A stretch of DNA of 64,000 nt, taken from contig NZ_JACHJL010000006.1 in NCBI RefSeq assembly GCF_014203645.1, positions 310,001-374,000 on the forward strand, in the 5' to 3' direction. The position numbers were made by a program, and so were the translations under genes. The notes beneath the pieces are model-generated. The model was not told the DNA's origin and did not search any database. It saw nothing but the letters and a program-made list of their open reading frames with translations. Origin of the DNA: Streptomyces zagrosensis (GTDB lineage Bacteria; Actinomycetota; Actinomycetes; Streptomycetales; Streptomycetaceae). This document shows, one piece after another, positions 36,855 through 46,178 of the stretch (the stretch's first letter is position 1; each line of letters begins with the position of its first letter).

Positions 36855-38508
36855 CCGCGGACGGCCGCGCTCGGGTCCACAGCGCCCGGAGCCACCGGAG
36901 GAACCCGTACCACTGGCAAAACCGACGGTGCCGCGCACGGGGCACGGGGCCCGGGGCCACGGGGCGACGACCCGCGATACGGCGCACGGGGCGCCCGTCG
37001 ACGGTGCGCACGACGACGCACACGGGGCCCGCAGTGCGAACGCTCCGCACGGGGAGCGGGGACCGGGGCACGGAGCCGCGGGCGGAGCACGGCGCAGCAC
37101 GGCTCACGGGGCCGCGGGCGAGACAGCGCCGTTTGAGGCTTCGTACGGCGCCGACGATGCCACGTACAAGGCCCCGTACGGCGCCGGCGGTGCCCCATAC
37201 GAGCCTCAAGAAGCGCAGCCGGCCCAAGATGCCTCCGAGGCCTCGGCCCCACTCGGCTACCGGGCGCCGACCCGGCCCGCATACGAGGCGTCGTCCCCTC
37301 AGCGCACGTACCACAGGCTTCGCAAGACCGCCCATGACGCGCCCGCCGCACCCAGCCACGAGACCCCACCCACCCACGAGGCCGCCGAAGCCCCGCGTCG
37401 CGTCCCGCAGCCGGGCGCTGGAGTCGAAGGTCCGCTAGGGCCCGACAGCGGGCCCCTCGGCCCCGCAGAGCCCGGCACAGGGCCGGATGGGCACGAACCA
37501 CCGAGCGGAACCGAACCCCCGGCTCGGCATCCGCGCCAGCTGGCCGGCCGGGCGGAGCGCCGCAAGGCGGCCCGCCGTATCCAGCGCAGACGCCGCCGCT
37601 CCGCCATCAAGGAGATACCGATCCTTGTAGCCGTGGCGCTGCTGATCGCGCTGGTGCTGAAGACGTTTTTGGTGCAGGCGTTCGTGATCCCCTCCGGCTC
37701 CATGGAGCAGACGATCAAGATCGGCGACCGGGTGCTGGTGGACAAGCTCACCCCCTGGTTCGGAGCCAAACCCCAACGTGGCGACGTGGTGGTCTTCAAG
37801 GACCCCGGTGGCTGGCTTGAGGATGAGCACAAGCCCAGCGGGGACGATCCGGTGGGCATCAAGCAGGCCAAGCAGTTCCTGACGTTCATCGGGCTGTTGC
37901 CGTCCTCGGACGAGCAGGACCTGATCAAACGCGTGGTGGGGGTCGGTGGCGATACGGTGCGCTGCTGTGGCAGGGACGGTCGCGTCACGGTCAACGGCAC
38001 TCCGCTCAACGAGCCGTATGTCCACCCGGGAAACCCGCCCTCCAAGCTGAAGTTCCAGGTGCAGGTCCCCCAGGGACGTATCTTCGTGATGGGTGACCAC
38101 CGGTCCAACTCGGCCGACTCCCGCTATCACCTCGATGACGAGGGGCGTGGCACGATTCCGGAGGACCTGGTGGTCGGTAAGGCCGTGGTGATCGCGTGGC
38201 CGGTCGGTCACTGGCGACGGTTGGAGGAGCCGGGAGCCTTCGCCTCCGTACGGGACGCGGGTGACGCTCAGTCCCAGGCGGGCGGCGCTCCGCATAGTGT
38301 GTCCTCCGGCACTGCGTTTCCTTTGGAAGCGCAAGGATTGACCCATCTCCCGACCCTTGCGGAACTCCCGCTCGTTATGGGGTTGGTGGGCCTGCGCCGG
38401 ACCTGGGGCAGGCGGCAGCACGGCAAGAGGAGTGGATGTGGGGGATTTGGCGGTCGGCGCACGATCCGGACACGAAGAGCCCGAAAGGCAGCCAGAGCAA
38501 CCCGGTGA
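36847..38508 (+). CDS. lepB2: Type I signal peptidase 2 with a long repetitive N-terminus (SipX-like)
   Basis: 553 residues; the paralogues are 260-370. ATG 36847 lies inside the end of lepB1. The first ~250 residues are low complexity: G-H-G-A-R-G-H-G-A-T heptad-type units (about 34-80), then A/P/Y/E-rich. The conserved enzyme starts near residue 255 with the membrane helix I-L-V-A-V-A-L-L-I-A-L-V-L-K-T-F-L. Catalytic Ser285 lies in I-P-S-G-S-M, Lys361 in L-I-K-R-V-V-G, and V-M-G-D-H-R-S follows. A second hydrophobic segment lies near the C-terminus, ending in an R/K-rich tail that overlaps lepB3 by 71 nt. Confidence 0.92.
   Translation: MGNRGRPRSGPQRPEPPEEPVPLAKPTVPRTGHGARGHGATTRDTAHGAPVDGAHDDAHGARSANAPHGERGPGHGAAGGARRSTAHGAAGETAPFEASYGADDATYKAPYGAGGAPYEPQEAQPAQDASEASAPLGYRAPTRPAYEASSPQRTYHRLRKTAHDAPAAPSHETPPTHEAAEAPRRVPQPGAGVEGPLGPDSGPLGPAEPGTGPDGHEPPSGTEPPARHPRQLAGRAERRKAARRIQRRRRRSAIKEIPILVAVALLIALVLKTFLVQAFVIPSGSMEQTIKIGDRVLVDKLTPWFGAKPQRGDVVVFKDPGGWLEDEHKPSGDDPVGIKQAKQFLTFIGLLPSSDEQDLIKRVVGVGGDTVRCCGRDGRVTVNGTPLNEPYVHPGNPPSKLKFQVQVPQGRIFVMGDHRSNSADSRYHLDDEGRGTIPEDLVVGKAVVIAWPVGHWRRLEEPGAFASVRDAGDAQSQAGGAPHSVSSGTAFPLEAQGLTHLPTLAELPLVMGLVGLRRTWGRRQHGKRSGCGGFGGRRTIRTRRARKAARATR
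36930..37130 (+). repeat. Degenerate heptad block inside lepB2
   Basis: Units such as GGGGCAC, GGGGCCC, GGGGCGA and GGAGCAC in + orientation encode the G-H-G-A-R/T part of the N-terminal extension. Regularity is lower than in the intergenic arrays. Confidence 0.75.
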
Positions 38509-39553
38509 GTCACCCGTGAACGAGTCGTCCGAAGCCGAGCCCCAGTACGCCGCAAGCCGCGGTGGCGGCTCCGTGGGCCCCGGGCCGGGAGGTCAGCCAG
38601 GCGCTACTCCCAGCGGCGTTGGCGCGGGCAGCGGTGGCGATACTCGACCGCACCAGGCCGAGGGCGCCGAACCGGCAGACGCCGCAGCGGCGCCTGGCCA
38701 GCCCGGTGACTCCTCCCTCGGCCCCGTGGGGCTCGACAAGAGCGGCGGGGAGGAGGAACGGCGCACGGACGGTGCGCAGCAAAAGAAGCACCGTTCCTTC
38801 TGGAAGGAGCTGCCGCTCCTCGTGGGCATCGCGCTGCTGCTCGCCTTGTTGATCAAGACCTTCCTAGTGCAGGCGTTCTCGATCCCGTCGGACTCGATGC
38901 AGGACACGCTCCAGCGCGGCGACCGGGTACTCGTGGACAAGCTGACGGCGTGGTTCGGGTCGGAGCCCGAGCGCGGCGAGGTCGTGGTCTTCCATGACCC
39001 GGGCGGGTGGCTGGACGAGGCGCCGCAGTCTGACTCGGGGCCGATTGCGGAAGGTGTCCAGGAGGTCCTGAGTTTTATCGGCCTGATGCCGTCGGCTGAG
39101 GAGAAGGACCTGATCAAGCGGGTGATCGCGGTTGGCGGCGACACCGTCGAGTGCAAGAGCGACGGTCCGGTCAAGGTCAACGGCAAGGCGCTGGATGAGC
39201 CGTACATCTTCCCGGGGGACACTCCGTGTGGTGACAAGGAGTTCGGCCCGATCCACGTGCCCGAGGGGCGGATCTGGGTGATGGGCGACCATCGCCAGGA
39301 CTCGCTCGACTCCCGCTACCACCAGAACCTGGACAACGGCACCGTATCGACTGACGAGGTCGTTGGCCGGGCGATCGTCAAGGCGTGGCCGATCAACCGC
39401 TGGGGCACGCTCCCGGTTCCGGGCACGTTCGACCAGCCTGGACTGAACGCCGCGGCGTCGATGACTCCGACGGTGGCCGGATTCGCTGGGGCTCTTCCGC
39501 TGGTGTTGTGGCGCCGCAGTCGGCTGCTCAAGAAGGCAGCCGGGAAGGGCTGA
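38438..39553 (+). CDS. lepB3: Type I signal peptidase 3 (SipY-like)
   Basis: 371 residues. GTG 38438, with GAGGAG (38427-38432) 5 nt upstream, starts M-G-D-L-A-V-G-A-R-S-G-H, the known SipY-type N-terminus. An E/G/P-rich cytosolic segment reaches ~residue 125, then the membrane helix L-L-V-G-I-A-L-L-L-A-L-L-I-K. Catalytic Ser153 lies in I-P-S-D-S-M and Lys227 in L-I-K-R-V-I-A, then W-V-M-G-D-H-R-Q. A C-terminal hydrophobic helix precedes K-K-A-A-G-K-G. The start lies inside lepB2, so translation is coupled. Confidence 0.94.
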   Translation: MGDLAVGARSGHEEPERQPEQPGESPVNESSEAEPQYAASRGGGSVGPGPGGQPGATPSGVGAGSGGDTRPHQAEGAEPADAAAAPGQPGDSSLGPVGLDKSGGEEERRTDGAQQKKHRSFWKELPLLVGIALLLALLIKTFLVQAFSIPSDSMQDTLQRGDRVLVDKLTAWFGSEPERGEVVVFHDPGGWLDEAPQSDSGPIAEGVQEVLSFIGLMPSAEEKDLIKRVIAVGGDTVECKSDGPVKVNGKALDEPYIFPGDTPCGDKEFGPIHVPEGRIWVMGDHRQDSLDSRYHQNLDNGTVSTDEVVGRAIVKAWPINRWGTLPVPGTFDQPGLNAAASMTPTVAGFAGALPLVLWRRSRLLKKAAGKG

Positions 39554-39722
39554 CGGCACCGATACCGCCGGGTAGGGTGCGGACCCGTGCTGTAACGGCA
39601 TGGCCCGTTGGGCCACTTCGCGTACGGAGCTTCATGGGTTCCGTACGGGCTTTTGGCGGGGTGGGGCACTCGACACGGGGCCGCGGCCCCATGCAGGCGC
39701 TGTCGGGCGACAGGAGAGCGAA

Positions 39723-40688
39723 ATGGGCGGACCGCGACGTACGAGCGATGGACGGGGCCGACGTGGCAGCGTGCTGTCAGGTGTGGCGGTCGCCATCGGC
39801 TGTGTGCTCTTCCTCGGAGGCTTCGTCTGGGGTGCGGTGCTGTATCAGCCGTACACCGTCCCCACCGACTCGATGTCGCCGACGATCGGCAAGGACGACC
39901 GAGTGCTAGCCGAGCGCGTGGATGGTAGCGATGTGCACCGGGGTGACGTGGTCGTCTTCCGCGATTCGGTGTGGGGCGACATGCCGATGGTCAAGCGGGT
40001 AGTTGGGGTGGGTGGTGACAAGATTGCCTGCTGCGACAAGCAGGGGCGGCTGACGGTCAACGGCAAGGCCATCGACGAGCCCTACCTGGCGCGTGAGGGC
40101 CGCGCTTCGCCGACCATGTTCTCCGCGACGGTGCCCGGTGACCACCTTTTCCTCCTCGGCGACAACCGGGACACCTCGGTTGACTCTCGTGGGCACCTGA
40201 CCGACGGCGACCAAGGCACCGTGTCGCGGGACGCGGTGGACGCACGTGTGGAGGCGGTGGTGTGGCCTCTTGGGGCCATGGGGACGCTGGAGGAGCCATC
40301 GGGATTCGATGGATTGCCGGGCGGCGTCTCCGAACGCGGTCCGCTGACCTTGATCACCGGGATGGTCGTGGCGGGCGCGGTACTCATCCTGGGTGGTGCC
40401 GCGTACGGGCCGCTCACACGGCGTACGAGCGGCAAGGGCAAGCCGCCCCATAGCGTCGCCACGTCTCGCAGCGCGGAGCCCGGGGCACGGAGCGGCGCCG
40501 AGCGGGCCGCTGGCGCTGTGGCGCCCGGTCGGCAGGGCAAGCCTGGCGACCGGTTGGGGAAGGCAGCCGGTGGTACGGGGCACGGGGCCGCGAGACCGCC
40601 CGGGGCGGCGGAAGGCGCGTCCACGGACGCTGAAGTGCCCGGCCGGCCTGGGAGAGGCGGGAAGGGAACGGCGAGGAGCAGTGGCTGA
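39723..40688 (+). CDS. lepB4: Type I signal peptidase 4 (SipZ-like)
   Basis: 321 residues. ATG 39723 follows AGGAG (39712-39716). N-terminal membrane helix at ~18-40; catalytic Ser50 in V-P-T-D-S-M and Lys91 in M-V-K-R-V-V-G. Box E here is L-L-G-D-N-R-D-T-S. A second membrane helix (L-I-T-G-M-V-V-A-G-A-V-L-I-L-G-G) near residue 210 is followed by a G/A/R/P-rich tail with G-T-G-H-G-A-A, again related to the heptad composition. Its stop overlaps the NUDIX GTG. Confidence 0.93.
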   Translation: MGGPRRTSDGRGRRGSVLSGVAVAIGCVLFLGGFVWGAVLYQPYTVPTDSMSPTIGKDDRVLAERVDGSDVHRGDVVVFRDSVWGDMPMVKRVVGVGGDKIACCDKQGRLTVNGKAIDEPYLAREGRASPTMFSATVPGDHLFLLGDNRDTSVDSRGHLTDGDQGTVSRDAVDARVEAVVWPLGAMGTLEEPSGFDGLPGGVSERGPLTLITGMVVAGAVLILGGAAYGPLTRRTSGKGKPPHSVATSRSAEPGARSGAERAAGAVAPGRQGKPGDRLGKAAGGTGHGAARPPGAAEGASTDAEVPGRPGRGGKGTARSSG

Positions 40689-41196
40689 CGGCATATCGCA
40701 GGGGGCTGGGGAGCCGGCGCTACGCAAGGTGGCACGGGTGATCCTGCTCGACCCCGCTGACCGCATGTTGCTGATGCACGGCTATGAGCCGGGTGACCCG
40801 TCGCTGACCTGGTGGTTTACCCCGGGGGGTGGCGTGGAGGCGGGGGAGAGCCGAGAGCAGGCGGCCCTACGGGAGCTGGCGGAGGAGACCGGCATCACCG
40901 AGGCGCGGCTGGGGCCGGTGATCTGGAAGCGGGTGTGCTCCTTTCCGTTCGATGGGCGGCGCTGGGACCAGGACGAGTGGTACTACCTGGCCAGGACCCG
41001 GCAGACACTGACCCGCACCAGTGGCCAGACCGACCTGGAACGGCGCAGCGTCGCTGGACTGCGCTGGTGGACGGCCGAAGAACTGTTCGCCGCCCATGAG
41101 ACGGTGTACCCGACCAGACTCGCCGAACTGCTCCGCACGCTGCTCGACGAGGGGCCTCCTAGCGCGCCGGTGGTCCTGGAGACAGAGCGCGTCTGA
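40681..41196 (+). CDS. NUDIX hydrolase
   Basis: 171 residues. The Nudix box G-G-G-V-E-A-G-E-S...R-E-L-A-E-E-T-G-I fits GX5EX7REUXEEXGU (residues ~46-68). Hydrolyses a nucleoside diphosphate linked to another moiety; the substrate is unknown. GTG 40681 overlaps the last codons of lepB4, so the two are coupled, an association conserved in streptomycetes. Confidence 0.92.
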   Translation: MADGISQGAGEPALRKVARVILLDPADRMLLMHGYEPGDPSLTWWFTPGGGVEAGESREQAALRELAEETGITEARLGPVIWKRVCSFPFDGRRWDQDEWYYLARTRQTLTRTSGQTDLERRSVAGLRWWTAEELFAAHETVYPTRLAELLRTLLDEGPPSAPVVLETERV

Positions 41197-41235
41197 CGCA
41201 CAATGGGGGGACGCACGGCTGAAGGGGAACATGCC

Positions 41236-41562
41236 ATGAGTGCCGAGGACCTCGAAAAGTACGAGACCGAGATGGAGCTGAAGCTCTACCGGGAGTACCG
41301 CGATGTCGTCGGTCTGTTCAAATACGTGATCGAGACCGAGCGGCGTTTCTACCTCACCAACGACTACGAGATGCAGGTGCACTCGGTTCAGGGCGAGGTC
41401 TTCTTCGAGGTCTCCATGGCCGATGCCTGGGTGTGGGATATGTACCGGCCAGCTCGCTTCGTCAAGCAGGTGCGCGTCCTCACGTTCAAGGACGTGAACA
41501 TCGAGGAGCTGAATAAGAGCGACCTCGACTTGACCTCGGGTGAATCCGGCTTCAACAGCTGA
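41236..41562 (+). CDS. DUF2469 conserved actinobacterial protein
   Basis: 108 residues, highly conserved in actinobacteria and of unknown function. Starts M-S-A-E-D-L-E-K-Y-E-T-E-M-E-L-K-L-Y-R with GAAGGGGA upstream. Rich in acidic and aromatic residues (Y-R-E-Y-R-D-V-V; W-V-W-D-M-Y-R-P). No catalytic motif recognised. Its constant position between the signal peptidase/NUDIX genes and yraN is the only context. Confidence 0.92.
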   Translation: MSAEDLEKYETEMELKLYREYRDVVGLFKYVIETERRFYLTNDYEMQVHSVQGEVFFEVSMADAWVWDMYRPARFVKQVRVLTFKDVNIEELNKSDLDLTSGESGFNS

Positions 41563-41695
41563 TCGCCGCCGCTAGGCATGAGTGAAGGTTTCCTCACTCG
41601 TATGGGTGAGCGAGTTACACCCAACGCACCGGTTATCCACCAAGATCCAAAAGTTCGCGGCACGAGCGGCACTGTCGATGCCGGAGGTGGTATCC

Positions 41696-42205
41696 ATGCC
41701 GCGAACATTTCCCAAGCGCTCACCCGCGCCCGCCAAAAGCAGTGCCGTACGTCCAAGAACCACGAGGTCATCGGGGCCAGCGAGGTCACCGAGGCCCGTG
41801 CCAGCCGCCCCTGAGGCCCTGCCTGCCGCAGACCGAGCAGGTCCGTCGTGCGCCCGCCGCGCTCTCGGCGCTTACGGGGAAAACCTGGCAGTTCGCGAGC
41901 TCCTGGCGGCCGGGATGGCCGTGATCGCTCGCAACTGGCGATGCCGCGAGGGCGAGATCGACATTGTCGCCCGCGATGGTGACGCGTTGGTCATCTGCGA
42001 GGTGAAGACTCGCAGGGCCAGCTCCTACGAGCACCCGATGGCTGCCGTCAGCCGCACCAAGGCCCGGCGCCTGCGGCGACTGGCCGCCCACTGGCTGGAA
42101 CGGCACGGTGGGCCCCCCTCGGGTGGGGTCCGCATCGACCTCGTGGGCGTGCGGCTGCCAGACCGAGGCGCGCCGATCGTCGAGCACGCGCGGGGGGTGG
42201 CGTGA
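41696..42205 (+). CDS. YraN/UPF0102 endonuclease-fold protein
   Basis: 169 residues from ATG 41696, which has an excellent GGAGGTGG (41683-41690) 5 nt upstream. GTG 41798 would give the ~135-residue length more typical of the family, so the first ~34 residues (basic, P/S/T-rich) are either an extension or leader. The core is a PD-(D/E)xK-like nuclease fold: [22 protein letters not shown] and C-E-V-K-T-R. Function is unproven; often near recombination genes, here directly before comM (4-nt GTGA overlap). Confidence 0.88.
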   Translation: MPRTFPKRSPAPAKSSAVRPRTTRSSGPARSPRPVPAAPEALPAADRAGPSCARRALGAYGENLAVRELLAAGMAVIARNWRCREGEIDIVARDGDALVICEVKTRRASSYEHPMAAVSRTKARRLRRLAAHWLERHGGPPSGGVRIDLVGVRLPDRGAPIVEHARGVA

Positions 42206-43824
42206 TGGGCTTCGCCCGCACATGTTCCGTGGCACTGGTTGGCGTCGAGGGCGTGGTGGTCGAGGTGCAGGCCGATCTGGAGCCGGGAGTAGCAGCGTTC
42301 ACGCTGGTCGGGTTGCCAGATAAGAGCCTGTCCGAGAGCAGGGACCGAGTGCGGGCGGCCGTCGTCAATTCAGGCGCCGAGTGGCCGCAGAAGAAGCTGA
42401 CGGTCGGACTCAGCCCCGCTTCCGTGCCCAAGGCGGGCAGCGGATTCGATCTTGCGGTGGCGTGCGCCGTCCTGTCGGCTGCTGAGTTCATCGATCCCCG
42501 CGAGATCGCCGACCTGATGATGATCGGGGAACTGGGCCTCGATGGGCGGGTGCGTCCGGTACGGGGCGTACTGCCAGCCGTGCTCGCGGCCGCGGACGCC
42601 GGGTATCGGCAGGTCGTCGTCCCGGAGCAGACAGCAGCCGAGGCGATGTTGGTGCCAGGGGTGTCCGTGCTGGGCGTCCGCAGCTTGCGGCAGTTGATCG
42701 CCGTATTGACCGATGGGCCGGTGCCGGAGGAAGCGGAGCAGCCGGAGCTGGGGCGCCCGGACCCCATGCTGGCGGGCCTGATGCTGCCGGGAGCCGGTGT
42801 GGGAACGGGGGCGATCAATCGCCAGGGGACGGCCCAACAGCTCGACCTGGCGGACGTGGCGGGCCAACAGGCAGCCCGCAAGGCCCTTGAGGTCGCGGCG
42901 GCCGGCGGCCATCACCTCTATCTAAAAGGACCTCCTGGGGCGGGCAAGACGATGCTGGCCGAACGGCTGCCTGGACTACTGCCGCCCCTGACACCCGCGG
43001 AGGCCCTGGAGGTCACCGCCGTCCACTCCGTGGCGGGGGTCCTCCCACCGGGAAAGCCACTCCTTGATGTGCCGCCGTACTGCGCGCCGCATCACTCAGC
43101 GACGATGGCCTCACTGGTCGGCGGAGGCAACGGTGTGCCAAGGCCTGGAGCCGTCTCGCTCGCTCACAGAGGTGCGCTTTTTCTCGATGAAGCCCCTGAG
43201 TTCAGCGGGCGGGCGTTGGATGCGTTACGGCAGCCCCTGGAGTCGGGTCATGTGGTGGTGGCCAGATCGGCAGGGGTGATGCGGATGCCCGCGCGGTTCC
43301 TGTTACTGCTCGCCGCCAATCCATGCCCCTGTGGGCGTCACGGCCAGCCCGGGGACCGGTGCGACTGCTCGCCGGCGGTCATTCGTCGCTACCAGGCCAG
43401 GCTTTCGGGCCCGCTGCTCGACCGCGTAGACCTGCGCGTTCGGGTCGGCGCCGTGAGCAGGGCGGAGCTTGCCGGGGAACACGGCCGGTCGGAGACCACC
43501 GCGGTGGTGGCCGCGCGCGTACGCGAGGCCAGGGAGCGGGCCAGTGCTCGCTATGCGGAGACGCCCTGGTCCGTGAACGGCGAGATGCCCGGATACGAGC
43601 TGCGTACTCGCTGGGCACTGGCTCCCGGGGCGCTGCGCGAGGCGGAGCGTGACATGGAACGAGGCGTGCTCACGGCCCGAGGCCTCGATCGGGTGTTGCG
43701 GGTGGCTTGGACAGTGGCGGACCTTGCCGGCCACGACCGGCCGACGCGCGAGGACGTGGTCCAGGCACTTCAGATGCGCACCGGCATCAGCCGCGGAGTG
43801 CCGGAGAGAGCAGGTAGCGCATGA
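42205..43824 (+). CDS. comM: YifB/ComM family Mg-chelatase-like AAA+ ATPase
   Basis: 539 residues. ComM is a hexameric helicase that promotes branch migration during natural transformation. The N-terminal Lon-protease-like domain (F-T-L-V-G-L-P-D) is followed by Walker A G-P-P-G-A-G-K-T-M (residue ~242 on), Walker B L-F-L-D-E-A-P-E, and the zinc-type segment N-P-C-P-C-G...C. ATG 42205 is preceded in frame by GTG 42202, which overlaps the yraN stop. Two TTA codons occur at 43225-43227 and 43303-43305. It overlaps dprA by 4 nt (ATGA). Confidence 0.94.
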   Translation: MGFARTCSVALVGVEGVVVEVQADLEPGVAAFTLVGLPDKSLSESRDRVRAAVVNSGAEWPQKKLTVGLSPASVPKAGSGFDLAVACAVLSAAEFIDPREIADLMMIGELGLDGRVRPVRGVLPAVLAAADAGYRQVVVPEQTAAEAMLVPGVSVLGVRSLRQLIAVLTDGPVPEEAEQPELGRPDPMLAGLMLPGAGVGTGAINRQGTAQQLDLADVAGQQAARKALEVAAAGGHHLYLKGPPGAGKTMLAERLPGLLPPLTPAEALEVTAVHSVAGVLPPGKPLLDVPPYCAPHHSATMASLVGGGNGVPRPGAVSLAHRGALFLDEAPEFSGRALDALRQPLESGHVVVARSAGVMRMPARFLLLLAANPCPCGRHGQPGDRCDCSPAVIRRYQARLSGPLLDRVDLRVRVGAVSRAELAGEHGRSETTAVVAARVREARERASARYAETPWSVNGEMPGYELRTRWALAPGALREAERDMERGVLTARGLDRVLRVAWTVADLAGHDRPTREDVVQALQMRTGISRGVPERAGSA

Positions 43825-45050
43825 CGGCGCACGACCTGCCGGTGGAGGGAAGCAGCGGGGCCTGCGAGGCGGAGTTGGCCGCAACAGACGCGCCTCAGCG
43901 GCCGGTAGACGACGCCGTGCGGCTGGCCAGGGCCGCTCTCACCCGGCTGACGGAACCGGGAGACGAGGCCATCGGCCGGTGGCTGCGGGAACTTGGCCCC
44001 GTGGCACTGTGGCGTGCGCTGACCGGCGATGGCGAGCCGCCGCCGGGGGCCGGCTCCCGCCGTCTGGCCGGGTGCGCGCTGCGAGCCGCGCGACTTGACC
44101 CGGCCGAGGATTTGGCGGCGATGGCCGCGTTGGGTGGGCGCTTTGTCTGCCCACAGGATGCGGAATGGCCGGGCCAACTCGATGACCTCGGCGATGCCCG
44201 CCCCATCGGTCTTTGGGTTTTGGGCAGGGCGTCACTGCGAATGTGGGCGGTGCGGTCCGTGGCTGTGGTCGGTGCGCGGGCGTGCAGCGACTACGGGTCC
44301 TACGTTGCGGCCACACTGGGTTCCGGTCTCGCAGAACGGGGCTGGGTGGTGACCTCCGGCGCGGCCTACGGCGTGGACGCTGCCGCCCATCGAGGCGCTC
44401 TCAGCGCGGACGGGGCGACCATCGCGGTGCTTGCCTCCGGCGTGGACGTCCCCTACCCACGCGGCCACGCGGGGCTGATTGGCAGAGTCGCGGAACAAGG
44501 CCTCGTAGTCGCAGAGTTGCCGCCCGGCGGCCATCCCACCCGTAGCCGGTTCGTACTCCGCAACCGGGTCATCGCGGCCCTGACGCGCGGAACGGTCGTG
44601 GTCGAGGCCCAATACCGCAGCGGGTCCCTGGTTACTGCTCGTTGGGCGCAGCGCCTTGGGCGTTGCACGATGGGCGTGCCGGGCCCAGTGACCAGCGGCC
44701 TCTCGGGAGGAGTGCACGAACTCCTGCGCGGAGAAGGCCTACTGGTGAGCGACGCCGATGAGGTGGTCGAACTAATCGGCAACATCGGCGACCTCGCGCC
44801 CGCAAGGCGAGGTCCCGTCGTAGGCCGCGACCTGCTGCCGACCGCGACGGCCCGGGTACTGGAGGCGCTGCCCGTACGGGGTACCGGCGACACCCAGGCG
44901 CTCGCCCGTGACGCAGGGATGAGTCACGACGAGACGTTGACCAGACTCTACGAATTACTGTCGCTCGGGTTCGTCGAACGCCGCGGTAGTCGCTGGGAGT
45001 TGACGTCGCAGGCCCATCAGACGGGAAGCTCGCGGCGAGGCGGTTCTTGA
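43821..45050 (+). CDS. dprA: DNA processing protein DprA
   Basis: 409 residues. DprA loads RecA on incoming single-stranded DNA in transformation. The Rossmann-like domain begins S-V-A-V-V-G-A-R-A-C-S-D-Y-G, with S-G-A-A-Y-G-V-D-A-A-A-H and F-V-L-R-N-R-V-I-A-A-L, followed by a C-terminal winged helix (from ~residue 335). The ~110-residue N-terminal part is the usual SAM/HhH-like region. One TTA codon (44955-44957, residue 379). Coupled to comM through ATGA. Confidence 0.93.
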   Translation: MTAHDLPVEGSSGACEAELAATDAPQRPVDDAVRLARAALTRLTEPGDEAIGRWLRELGPVALWRALTGDGEPPPGAGSRRLAGCALRAARLDPAEDLAAMAALGGRFVCPQDAEWPGQLDDLGDARPIGLWVLGRASLRMWAVRSVAVVGARACSDYGSYVAATLGSGLAERGWVVTSGAAYGVDAAAHRGALSADGATIAVLASGVDVPYPRGHAGLIGRVAEQGLVVAELPPGGHPTRSRFVLRNRVIAALTRGTVVVEAQYRSGSLVTARWAQRLGRCTMGVPGPVTSGLSGGVHELLRGEGLLVSDADEVVELIGNIGDLAPARRGPVVGRDLLPTATARVLEALPVRGTGDTQALARDAGMSHDETLTRLYELLSLGFVERRGSRWELTSQAHQTGSSRRGGS

Positions 45051-45291
45051 TTTGGGGCAATTGGGTGAAAGGGTGTGAGAGATGACCGCAGACGCCCTTG
45101 TGGAGCTGGCCTTTCGGTTGCCGTCCGTGCTGCGACCGTAACTCCAGGGTGCGGAGAACGGAACGCATCTGCGCACGGCACAACCCTCGACACTCGCACA
45201 CTGCGACGCATCAGTCACGCTACGCTCACAAGGATTCCGACGCGGGCACACGCCCTCACCCACGTCACGGCAGAACGGCTCAAGACGACGC

Positions 45292-46128
45292 ATGCCCCAG
45301 CACACCTCCGGGTCTGAACGCGCGACGGTGCCGCCCGCCGCCCGCGGCACCGTCCGGCCAACCGCGCCCACTTCGCTTGAAGAGCTGTGGCGGTCGTACA
45401 AGACAACGGGTGACGAGCGGCTACGGGAGCAGTTGATCCTGCATTACTCGCCACTGGTGAAGTACGTGGCCGGACGCGTCAGCGTCGGGTTGCCCGCCAA
45501 CGTCGAACAGGCGGACTTCGTCTCCTCAGGGATCTTCGGCCTCATCGACGCCATCGAGAAGTTCGACCCCGATCGGGCCATCAAGTTCGAGACGTACGCG
45601 ATCACCCGCATCCGTGGCGCCATGATCGACGAGCTGCGGGCGCTGGATTGGATTCCCCGCTCGGTGCGACAGAAGGCCCGGGCTGTTGAGCGCGCCTACG
45701 CCACGTTGGAGGCGGCGTTGCGCCGTACGCCATCGGAGATGGAAGTTGCCGCGGAGATGGGCATCGGGCTGGAGGAACTGCACGGTGTTTTCAGCCAGTT
45801 GTCACTGGCCAACGTGGTGGCTCTGGAGGAGTTGTTGCACGTTGGCGGGGAGGGCGGTGACCGGCTCACGCTCGGTGACACACTGGAAGACCAGGCTGCG
45901 GACGACCCCGTCGAAGTCGCTGAGGACCGGGAACTGCGGCGGCTACTCGCGCGCGCCATCAACACCCTCCCAGAGCGCGAGAAGACCGTGGTGACGCTCT
46001 ACTACTACGAGGGGCTCACGTTGGCTGAAATCGGGCAGGTCTTGGGCGTAACGGAAAGCCGTGTCAGCCAGATCCACACCAAGTCCGTGCTCCAGTTGCG
46101 AGCGAAACTGGCCGACGTCGGGCGCTGA
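45292..46128 (+). CDS. whiG: RNA polymerase sigma factor WhiG
   Basis: 278 residues. The FliA-family sigma factor that commits aerial hyphae to sporulation in Streptomyces. Region 2 starts L-E-E-L-W-R-S-Y-K and includes [19 protein letters not shown]; region 3 follows ([13 protein letters not shown]). Region 4 has [15 protein letters not shown] and the [18 protein letters not shown] 45292. The 241-bp upstream gap should hold its promoter. No TTA codon seen. Its activity in the genus is held back by anti-sigma RsiG with c-di-GMP; RsiG is not encoded here. Confidence 0.97.
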   Translation: MPQHTSGSERATVPPAARGTVRPTAPTSLEELWRSYKTTGDERLREQLILHYSPLVKYVAGRVSVGLPANVEQADFVSSGIFGLIDAIEKFDPDRAIKFETYAITRIRGAMIDELRALDWIPRSVRQKARAVERAYATLEAALRRTPSEMEVAAEMGIGLEELHGVFSQLSLANVVALEELLHVGGEGGDRLTLGDTLEDQAADDPVEVAEDRELRRLLARAINTLPEREKTVVTLYYYEGLTLAEIGQVLGVTESRVSQIHTKSVLQLRAKLADVGR

Positions 46129-46178
46129 ATCGTCCCTCCTCCGTCGTCCTGCGTGCCAGGCGTACGTAGAGTGGAGGA

